64,000 bases of DNA from an uncultured Isosphaeraceae bacterium. GTDB taxonomy: Bacteria > Planctomycetota > Planctomycetia > Isosphaerales > Isosphaeraceae. How positions within the stretch are numbered: the first letter of the stretch is position 1; every line of letters starts with the position of its first letter. This document shows positions 36,686-43,611 of this stretch, one piece after another. The stretch spans positions 544,197 to 608,196 of the forward strand of contig CAMFLR010000002.1 in NCBI GenBank assembly GCA_945957605.1, in the 5' to 3' direction. The position numbers were made by a program, and so were the translations under genes. The notes below the pieces were generated by a model. It saw only the letters and a list, made by a program, of their open reading frames with translations. It did no database searches and had not been told where the DNA came from.

Positions 36686-37386
36686 CGCCGCACCTCCGCC
36701 TTCAGCTTCAATACGAGATTTTCCTGGTAGTCCTGATAATACGGATAGCTCTCGAGCCAAGATCCCAGCCATTGAACGTACGTCATCAGCGCCAGGCCCT
36801 TTTTGTTCGGCTTGTCGGGCGAGCCGTCGAACAACCAGGGGTATTCCGGCATCACCGAACCGGTCGATAGAGTCACTGGCTTGAAGAAGTGAACCGCGTG
36901 CCAGTCGTTCGAGTGACGCCCGCCTTCGCGAATCAGATCGGGACCAACGCGACGCGTGCCGAACAGCACCGGGCGCTGCAACTCATTTTGATATTCGTCA
37001 CTCTTGGAAACCGGACCGAAGCGTTTGTCTTCGTTGGAAACCGGCCGAATGAACTGGCTATGGCAGTGCCAGCAACCTTCGGCCACGTACACGTCACGTC
37101 CTTTCCGCAGCGCGTCGGCACAAGCGCGATTGAGCCACTTTTCGCGCTCGTTCCCTTCTTCCGGCGGGATCTCGCCGAAAGCCGCGCGAAACGCTTCGGG
37201 CCAGCGCCTGGCCAGGTCTTCAAACTGATAGCGCAGGTTGCCGTTTACGGTGACAAGCTGCTCGGCGGTTTTCTCGGGGAGTTTCTTGTACATGAGCGCG
37301 GGGACAACGGCGTTCGACACGAACGCCAGGCCGAAAAACACTAATCCCGCGATGAACAATACCCCCGACTTTTTCTCGAGAATCAT
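36682..37386 (-). CDS. ccoO: cbb3-type cytochrome c oxidase subunit II (monohaem)
   Basis: 234 residues from the ATG at 37386, which has GGAG 7 nt upstream; the longer frame (start 37428) would run into ccoN. An N-terminal membrane anchor (GVLFIAGLVFFGLAFVSNAV) precedes a single haem c site, EGCWHCHSQF, the standard CcoO motif, with VGPDLIREGGRHSNDWH and VMPEYPWLF, which supplies the axial Met. It accepts electrons for CcoN. It follows ccoN by 25 nt. Confidence 0.95.
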   Translation of the reverse strand: MILEKKSGVLFIAGLVFFGLAFVSNAVVPALMYKKLPEKTAEQLVTVNGNLRYQFEDLARRWPEAFRAAFGEIPPEEGNEREKWLNRACADALRKGRDVYVAEGCWHCHSQFIRPVSNEDKRFGPVSKSDEYQNELQRPVLFGTRRVGPDLIREGGRHSNDWHAVHFFKPVTLSTGSVMPEYPWLFDGSPDKPNKKGLALMTYVQWLGSWLESYPYYQDYQENLVLKLKAEVRR

Positions 37387-37411
37387 TGGCGTGCTCCGCT
37401 TCAGGGGTGGT

Positions 37412-38794
37412 TCAAACGTTCGCGGCAACGTGACTAAGTTTGCGAGACTTCGCCCACGTCAGACCGATGTTAGTGAGGAACACCAAGAGGCCCGAGAACA
37501 TGAGCAGCCCCGCCACAAGCCGGACCGCCCAGAACGGAATCGACAGTTCGATCGACACTTCCCACGGCAGAAGCTGAGCCCAGCTATAGCCCTGGAATGG
37601 CCCCGCGACGATGAGGTCGGCCGACATCAGCGTGATGCCTACGAGCGAGAGCCAGTAATGCCACGACAGCATTTTTTGGCTCGCCCACTCGGTTTTCAGC
37701 AGGCGTGGGAAGAGATACGTCATCACCCCCAGCAGCCAGAAGCTGAAGACGCCGAACATCACCATGTGCGCGTGACCGACGACCCAGTCGGTGAAATGGA
37801 TCAGCGCCTGGAATGTGAGCGTTGTCTGGAATGAGCACTGCAAACAAGTGAGAAAGTAAAAAACCATGCCGCTATAGAACCAGCGGATCGGCATGTTGGT
37901 AACGAGCGCTGACATCGAGCCTTTAAGTGTCGCGAAGAAATTGATGAGCACGGTCGTCACCACCAGCTCGACGGCGATCGTCGCCACGATGGCTGCGTAT
38001 TGCAGGAACATCGGAATCGGCGTGTAGAGGAAGTGGTGGATTCCGTTGAGCGGGTAAAAGAACGCGAGCCCCCAGAAGCCGACGAGCGAAAGGCCGTGGC
38101 TCCAGATCGGCTTCTTGAGCATGATCGGCACGAAGTAGTACATCAGCCCCCAACCCAGCGGGGTGACGAACAGGCCGACGAGGTCGTGAATAAACAACCC
38201 GCCCACGGCACCCGCCGCCGTGCCGGTGACGAAATACTGCGGCATGAAGTTCCCCATCGCATAGGTGAGGAACGTCCAGACAAACGCGGCCATGAAGTAC
38301 CAGAGCGTGACGTACATCGGCCCCGTCAGCCTGCTGATCGGCGCCATGAAATTGACGGCGACGAGCAACAGTCCCGCGAGCGCCAGCGGGTCGATCCACA
38401 CAGGCGTTTCGCCCCACTCGAGCGCCTGCGCCTGACCAAGCATGATGCCGATCGCCGTCGACAGCACGACAACCTGCCAGGCCGCGAAAATGAACCACGA
38501 CAGCCGCTTGCTAAGCACTGTTCGGAGTGTCAGCCGCGGCACCGCCCAGTGCAGCGCACCAAGAAACGCATTGGCCAGAAATCCGTAGGCCACAACGTTC
38601 GTGTGGATCATTCTCCAGCGCCCGGGCGAGAGCAGCTCAACTCCCGGAAATGGAAAATGCCGGATGAGCTGGAGCGCCATCAAGAACCCGCCGAGCATCG
38701 ACACAAACAGGTATCCCAGCGCGGCCAGGAAGAAGCTGATCACCAGCTTCTCGTCGACCAGTTCCTCATGCTGAGGCAGTTCGTTTGGGGACAT
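37412..38794 (-). CDS. ccoN: cbb3-type cytochrome c oxidase subunit I
   Basis: 460 residues, 12 or so membrane helices, close to the usual length. Haem and copper ligands are visible: MIHTNVVAYGF (low-spin haem His), IHDLVGLFVTP (CuB His), FFYPLNGIHHFLYTP (the cross-linked Tyr and two CuB His), and VGHAHMVMFG (haem b3/b His pair). The Tyr-to-His-His spacing is that of the C-type haem-copper oxidases, not of aa3 enzymes. It reduces oxygen with high affinity and pumps protons. ccoO follows. Confidence 0.96.
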   Translation of the reverse strand: MSPNELPQHEELVDEKLVISFFLAALGYLFVSMLGGFLMALQLIRHFPFPGVELLSPGRWRMIHTNVVAYGFLANAFLGALHWAVPRLTLRTVLSKRLSWFIFAAWQVVVLSTAIGIMLGQAQALEWGETPVWIDPLALAGLLLVAVNFMAPISRLTGPMYVTLWYFMAAFVWTFLTYAMGNFMPQYFVTGTAAGAVGGLFIHDLVGLFVTPLGWGLMYYFVPIMLKKPIWSHGLSLVGFWGLAFFYPLNGIHHFLYTPIPMFLQYAAIVATIAVELVVTTVLINFFATLKGSMSALVTNMPIRWFYSGMVFYFLTCLQCSFQTTLTFQALIHFTDWVVGHAHMVMFGVFSFWLLGVMTYLFPRLLKTEWASQKMLSWHYWLSLVGITLMSADLIVAGPFQGYSWAQLLPWEVSIELSIPFWAVRLVAGLLMFSGLLVFLTNIGLTWAKSRKLSHVAANV

Positions 38795-38839
38795 GATTCC
38801 CTCAGAATATAAGGCGAAATCTGAACGTGTACCCTTGCG

Positions 38840-39481
38840 TTACGCAGGTTGATTTGCGGGCGTCGGCCGGAAGAACGGATAGAGAATCGCGATCGTCCAG
38901 CCGAAAACCACATGCGTCGCGGCCGCAACCCACCACGGAAGCAGCGAGCCGTCAACGATCCAGCTCCCCTTGAAAAGCAAGGGCTGCAACCAGGCCAAAA
39001 CGCCGTAGAAGTTGATCCCCCAGATCGCCAGCGAAAGCAGCGTGGCAACCACGAGGCGATTGAAAATGTTCGTGCGTGCCGCGGCTCGCGAAAGCGTCAT
39101 CGCGATCGGAATTCCCAGCAGCATCCCGGTGCCGATATAGAGGCAGCACCCGAGCGCGAGAATCAGCCCGTCGCTCACGGCATAACCGCCGCCGTTACCT
39201 TGGGAAATCTCGAGTGCTCGCTCCCCGAGGGGAAAAGTCAGGTAGATGCGAATCAGCTCGAGCGGCGGCTTGCCGGCGATCACCGAGCCAATCACGTTGA
39301 ACAGCAAGCTCGCCATCGCGCCGACGATTCCCAGCATCGCACCGACGGTGATGTGGTAGAACGGATAGTCGCGCGACACGACCTCACTCGGCACGATTGT
39401 TTCGCGCTCGACCTCGGTCTCCAGCTCGTTCATGCGGTTGCGAAGTGCTTCGAGCTCGTCGCGCTTCGAGGCAGTTTCCAT
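38840..39481 (-). CDS. Unknown membrane protein in the cbb3 operon
   Basis: 213 residues from the ATG at 39481, preceded by AAAGGGG; an upstream ATG at 39511 has no ribosome site. A charged helical head (ELEALRNRMNELETEVERET) leads to about five membrane segments: HITVGAMLGIVGAMASLLF, LALGCCLYIGTGMLLGIPI, LVVATLLSLAIWGINFYGVL, and WWVAAATHVVFGWTIAILYPF. I recognise no family and no cofactor ligand set. It lies between the dihaem lipoprotein gene and ccoN on the same strand, so it may be an additional subunit or an assembly factor. Confidence 0.8.
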   Translation of the reverse strand: METASKRDELEALRNRMNELETEVERETIVPSEVVSRDYPFYHITVGAMLGIVGAMASLLFNVIGSVIAGKPPLELIRIYLTFPLGERALEISQGNGGGYAVSDGLILALGCCLYIGTGMLLGIPIAMTLSRAAARTNIFNRLVVATLLSLAIWGINFYGVLAWLQPLLFKGSWIVDGSLLPWWVAAATHVVFGWTIAILYPFFRPTPANQPA

Positions 39482-39531
39482 GGGAAAGTCCCCTTTCTCG
39501 CTCTGAAACATCAGCGTGTCGAAACGACGAC

Positions 39532-40608
39532 TTACTCGCTCTTCGCTCCCGAAGAACCGGCTTCGGCAGATGCGGCAGCTTCCTTTTCTTTCACCTCAAC
39601 GCCAGGCAGCGGCTTGAGCATTCCGGCATCGGGAATCGAACCCTTGCGGCGCGTGTTCGACATGTCGAGCACGTGCGCCACGATCTTCCAGATCGTTTCG
39701 GGACTCTTCTGGAAATTGCCGTGGAACGAAGGCATCGGCGTGCCGTTGATTCCCGCGTCGATGTGCCGATATATGTCGAGCGGCTCCGTGCCGCCGCGCA
39801 ACATGCCAGAGGTCAAATCAGCCGCCTTGGTGGGATTGCCCCATGCATCAACGCCCACGTTGCCAGCCGTTTGGCCGCGACCGTCGTCACCATGGCACTT
39901 GATGCAGTCAAAATCTCTGAATGCCTTGCGACCCTCAACGATGTGGTCGACCGTGAAATTCGGCATCGGCGTCGCGGGATAGACGATCTTGTTTGAGGCG
40001 TCGTTCCAGCCTGCGACGATCCGGTTGATCATCTCGGGCACCTCCTTCTGGTCGATGCTTTCGTTGAACTCCGCCGAGTCGGCCAGCTGATTCTCCAGCT
40101 CGCCTCGCATCGAAAGTGCGATCACATAATCAACCACCGCCTCGACATCGGGCGTCGACATGAGGTGAAACGAAGGCATTGACGTTCCCGCAATACCGCG
40201 GCGCACCGTGCGAATCAGGTCTGCCCGCAACGGTTTCATGCCGTACGACGTCGACGTGAACTTGAATACGCCGGGGCGGTAGTCGCGCGGGCGAGGCAAC
40301 AGGTAAGCCGCGGCTGGACCGTTTCCATCGCCCGAAAAACCGTGGCACGCCATGCAGTTGCGCGTGTATAGATCGGCGCCGCGTTTGAAGTAGCCTTTGA
40401 CGAAATCAGAGCGTCCCAGGATTCGCAACTCGCCGGCTTTGCCGCACTTGTTGTCGAGCGTTTTGGTGATTTCGGGCTGATATTTGGCGAGTTTTTCCGT
40501 CACTCGCTTGCTCGAAACAAATGTGCCAGACGTCTCCTGGCGACAACCCATCGCAGTGGTTGCGAGTGCGGCCAAACAGATCGCAAACAGGCTTCGTTGC
40601 TGAACCAT
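39532..40608 (-). CDS. Dihaem cytochrome c lipoprotein of the cbb3 operon
   Basis: 358 residues from the ATG at 40608, with GGAGAG 6 nt upstream. The signal ends in TTAMGC, a lipobox-like site that would anchor the mature protein to a membrane. Two haem c sites follow, CMACH (GFSGDGNGPAAAYLL just after) and CIKCH (GDDGRGQTAG just after), each with an appropriate later MPSFH segment that can provide the axial Met. This is what the two haem domains of CcoP look like, but without the CcoP membrane helix. First gene of the oxidase operon. It probably passes electrons to CcoO. Confidence 0.9.
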   Translation of the reverse strand: MVQQRSLFAICLAALATTAMGCRQETSGTFVSSKRVTEKLAKYQPEITKTLDNKCGKAGELRILGRSDFVKGYFKRGADLYTRNCMACHGFSGDGNGPAAAYLLPRPRDYRPGVFKFTSTSYGMKPLRADLIRTVRRGIAGTSMPSFHLMSTPDVEAVVDYVIALSMRGELENQLADSAEFNESIDQKEVPEMINRIVAGWNDASNKIVYPATPMPNFTVDHIVEGRKAFRDFDCIKCHGDDGRGQTAGNVGVDAWGNPTKAADLTSGMLRGGTEPLDIYRHIDAGINGTPMPSFHGNFQKSPETIWKIVAHVLDMSNTRRKGSIPDAGMLKPLPGVEVKEKEAAASAEAGSSGAKSE

Positions 40609-40877
40609 CGTGCTCTCTCCAGAGGAGTTGACGAGCGCAGCGCGTGGAACGATCGCCACGGCTGAGCGCCGCGTCAAACCAATCGACTCCTCTCCTCGAC
40701 TCGCAAGCCATCCCTTGTCGGATCGGCACTTGCCGACCCGAATGACGACGCGTCACGCCCGCATTCCATGAAGCGAGGCGTGGACGTTCACTCCATGCGC
40801 TTCCCTCGCCAATGCAGCCGATCTTGAGATCGATGGCGTGGCGCGTCAGGAAGAGCCAGAAGACTCAACGAACAATT

Positions 40878-40901
40878 CGTGTCGCCAGTGTCGGCGACAC
40901 G
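40878..40901. repeat. Perfect 9-bp inverted repeat upstream of the cbb3 operon
   Basis: CGTGTCGCC and GGCGACACG (40878-40886, 40893-40901) separated by 6 nt (AGTGTC), about 270 bases upstream of the first oxidase gene. No T-run follows on either strand, so it is not a terminator. It may be an operator for an unknown regulator. Confidence 0.5.
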
Positions 40902-41124
40902 TCAGTCAGCCCTCGCGGGACTTTCGACTAGCCCATCATGGCCGATTGTTATTTATGCGCCAGCCTCGCCCGCTGTCGCAAGACCAGCCGGAAATAACAT
41001 TGATTTCGAAAAAAACAGAAATCTCATACACAACGAATCCGACGGCCGTTTCAACGAAACCTCTTAAATCTCCGAGTGGCCGTCGGTCATTGACACAAGC
41101 TCAACTCGACCGGGATCAAAAGAA

Positions 41125-41167
41125 AAACGCGAGGAACCACCACAAAATGGGCGGGCTCCTCGCGTTT
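41125..41167 (-). terminator. Rho-independent terminator of the DUF1592-DUF1552-esterase operon
   Basis: An 11-bp perfect inverted repeat (41125-41135 and 41157-41167). Read on the minus strand it starts just after the esterase stop and is followed by TTTTTCTTTT, so it ends transcription coming from 46170. Confidence 0.85.
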
Positions 41168-41183
41168 CTTCTTGATGATTCGC

Positions 41184-42164
41184 TCAGGGTTTCTCGGACT
41201 CTTTAGGCACGAGCAGCGTGCGGTTGCTCGCGTCCTTGGGATCATCGGTGCGGGGGTAATCGCGCCAGAGCCAGCGAAGCATTTCGGGCATGATCGCTCC
41301 GCCGTGCTTACTGTTGTGGGCACCAATGCCCCAGCAGAAATTCACGTCGTAACCCTTTTCCGTGAGCGCTGCGAGCATCTTGATATTCTGCGCGTGCCAG
41401 TCCCAGTTCGGGTCGTACGCTCCCCCGCGCCTTACGCCACGGTTATCGTTCACGCCGTCTTGCAAATAGACGCGAATCGGCTTGCGTTCAGCCTTGCGCA
41501 CGAGGTCGGGATAAACATGCCCACCCATGATATTCGTGAAGCTTCCAATTGTGCTGATGACCTTGCGAAACTGATCGGGGCGGTGCCACGCGACGTTGAA
41601 CGCGCAAATTGCGCCCGAGCTCGCACCAGCGATCGCACGGTCTTCGGGTAGCTTCGAGATGTTGTACTGTTTGTTGATCACCGGTAACAGTTCATCAACG
41701 ATTAGACGCGAATACTTGTCATCAAGTGCGTTGTATTCGACGCGACGGTTGGTTGTGCCATCGCCCCAGTCGGCATCGGTCGCTTCTTTCTGATCGGGGC
41801 GATGGCCGGGGTTGACGAACACGGCGATCGTCACCGGCATTTCGCGGCGATGGATCAGATTGTCGAAAACAAAAGGAATGCGGAAGTTCCCCTTGAGGCC
41901 GACAAACGCGTGCCCATCGCAGAATATCATCAGGCTCGCGGGCTTGCTCGCGTCGTACTGCGCGGGAACGTAAATCCAGTAGTCGCGCGTCGTGTTGGGA
42001 TAGACCTCGCTCTTGAGCGCGGTGGGACCAATGATCTTCCCTTTGGGCACGCCTTCGTGCGACTCGGAATCGGGCCCGAGCTGATAAAAATCATCCGGAC
42101 CCGCGGCGCGAATGGTCGATGCAGAGAGAGTCATGCATAGCATGAAGGCGAGAATCGATCGCAT
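41184..42164 (-). CDS. Secreted esterase of the enterochelin esterase/esterase D type
   Basis: 326 residues: signal peptide (SILAFMLCMTLSASTIRA), then an alpha/beta hydrolase. The nucleophile elbow is GASSGA (AIAGASSGAICAFN), the acid is probably in YLQDGVND and the catalytic His in GIGAHNSKHGG. ETTRDYWIYVP-like TTRDYWIYVPAQY precedes MIFCDGHAF, where the oxyanion hole lies. Feruloyl or siderophore ester hydrolysis is typical of the family; the substrate is unknown. Third gene after DUF1592 and DUF1552, 76 nt downstream of the latter. Confidence 0.9.
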   Translation of the reverse strand: MRSILAFMLCMTLSASTIRAAGPDDFYQLGPDSESHEGVPKGKIIGPTALKSEVYPNTTRDYWIYVPAQYDASKPASLMIFCDGHAFVGLKGNFRIPFVFDNLIHRREMPVTIAVFVNPGHRPDQKEATDADWGDGTTNRRVEYNALDDKYSRLIVDELLPVINKQYNISKLPEDRAIAGASSGAICAFNVAWHRPDQFRKVISTIGSFTNIMGGHVYPDLVRKAERKPIRVYLQDGVNDNRGVRRGGAYDPNWDWHAQNIKMLAALTEKGYDVNFCWGIGAHNSKHGGAIMPEMLRWLWRDYPRTDDPKDASNRTLLVPKESEKP

Positions 42165-42240
42165 GGAGAGTTGCTCTCAATTGAATCGGAACGGCTTCTG
42201 TTTTTCGGAATTGCTTATTTCTTCATCTAACTCAACGGCA

Positions 42241-43602
42241 TCAAACGTTCGTGAGGCGGCCGTCGGAATCGCCGAATCGGTCTTCGCCGCGAATGCCCAT
42301 GCGGTCGAGCATGCTCAGGTACAGGTTCGTCATCGGCTTCGAGCCGTGACGAATGTACCGGCCGGTGCGCAGAGTTCCTCCTCCTGCGCCAGCGAGCACG
42401 ACCGGAAGATTATCGTGCGTATGACGGTTAGCGTCGGCATTGCCGCTGCCGTAGACGATCATCGAATTATGCAAGATCGACTTGCCGTCGGCATCCTTCG
42501 TCGCGTTTAGTTTCTCGAGGAACTTGCCGAACTGCCGGGCGTACCACTGGTCGATATCCGCAACTTTGTCGATCCAGTCTTGCCGGTTCTGGTGATGCGT
42601 CAGGTCGTGATGTCCTTCCGAGATACCGATATGATCGAATGAGCGATTGCTGCCGTCGTGCGCAAGCATCATGGACGCGACGCGAGTGGAATCGGTCTGG
42701 AACGCGAGAATCATGAGATCAAACATGAGCTGGATGTATTCGGCATAATCGCCGGGAACACCATTCGGTGTGGCGACGGCGGGATCATCGGGCGCACGCA
42801 TACGCTCGGCCTTTTCGATGCGCGCTTCGAGCTCACGCACCCCGCCGAGGTACTGGTCGAGCTTCTTACCGTCTTCGCTGCTCAGCCGCCTCTTCATCGC
42901 CTTGGCGTCATCAAGCGCGAAGTCGAGAATCGACTTCTGCTCCTGCCGCCGCCGGTCCATATTCGCCTTGCGCTGGCCCGGCGCACCTTCGCCAAACAAG
43001 CGTTCAAACGCGAGTCGCGGATTTGACTCACTAGGAATCGGCGTCGTGGACGAACTCCACGACAGATTGTATTGATATGCACAAGAATAACCCGAATCGC
43101 ACGCGCCCGACTTCCGGCCTGAATCAGTCACCAGCTCGAACGAAGGGAACCGCGTGAGGTGGCCAACATGCCGCGCGATGATCTGGTCGATCGACACGCC
43201 AGCCCGGATGTTCGTCGCGCTTTTGTTTAGTCGGACACCGGTAAGAAACGTACCGTTTCCTCGCGCGTGGTCGCCAGCGCCGTCGGGCCCGGGATCGGCC
43301 GTTTTGTGGTTCAAACCGCCGAGCACCTGCACCATGTTTTTGACCGGTTCGAGCGGTTGCAGAGTGCGTTTGAAGGTGAACTGCGAATCCGCTCCCTCTG
43401 GCCACCAAACCTTGGGAATGGCACCGTTAGGAAAGTAAATGAAGGCTGTGCGCAACGGCGCACCACTGGCGGTGGCTGCGAGCGCGGGCGCTCCCTCAGC
43501 AGCCTTGGCCAAGCCTAACGACGCAAATCCGGGCAGAGCGATGGCTGCGCCCATGCCGCGAAGAAAATGCCGACGAGACGAGTTCACACCAGGCTCGCTC
43601 AT
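42241..43602 (-). CDS. DUF1552 protein (second copy in window)
   Basis: 453 residues with a clear Tat signal (SSRRHFLRGMGAAIALPGFASL). Family motifs: AFIYFPNGAIPKVWWPEG, NMVQVLGGLNHKTADPG, GVSIDQIIARHVG, YSCAYQYNLSWSS, LMFDLMILAFQTDSTRVASMML, and NSMIVYGSGNADANRHTHDN. AGGA lies 7 nt before the ATG. It follows the DUF1592 gene by 9 nt, in the same order as the pair at 27817-32048, but the two DUF1552 proteins are quite diverged. Confidence 0.93.
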   Translation of the reverse strand: MSEPGVNSSRRHFLRGMGAAIALPGFASLGLAKAAEGAPALAATASGAPLRTAFIYFPNGAIPKVWWPEGADSQFTFKRTLQPLEPVKNMVQVLGGLNHKTADPGPDGAGDHARGNGTFLTGVRLNKSATNIRAGVSIDQIIARHVGHLTRFPSFELVTDSGRKSGACDSGYSCAYQYNLSWSSSTTPIPSESNPRLAFERLFGEGAPGQRKANMDRRRQEQKSILDFALDDAKAMKRRLSSEDGKKLDQYLGGVRELEARIEKAERMRAPDDPAVATPNGVPGDYAEYIQLMFDLMILAFQTDSTRVASMMLAHDGSNRSFDHIGISEGHHDLTHHQNRQDWIDKVADIDQWYARQFGKFLEKLNATKDADGKSILHNSMIVYGSGNADANRHTHDNLPVVLAGAGGGTLRTGRYIRHGSKPMTNLYLSMLDRMGIRGEDRFGDSDGRLTNV

Positions 43603-43611
43603 ATTCGTTTC

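Larger units (their letters stand above)
40609..41183. other. Intergenic region upstream of the cbb3 operon, no gene
   Basis: About 575 bases between the start of the oxidase operon and the 3' end of the esterase gene, both on the minus strand. It must hold the oxidase promoter. I see no FNR/ANR-type TTGAT-N4-ATCAA box. It contains the perfect palindrome at 40878-40901 and, at its far end, the terminator of the esterase gene. The open frames here (for example 40838-41206 plus) look non-coding. Confidence 0.6.

Noticed and set aside
38849-39982. A 377-residue plus-strand open frame opposite the cbb3 operon
   Set aside because: Antisense to two real genes and rich in Arg/His/Gln as typical shadow frames are; no ribosome site.
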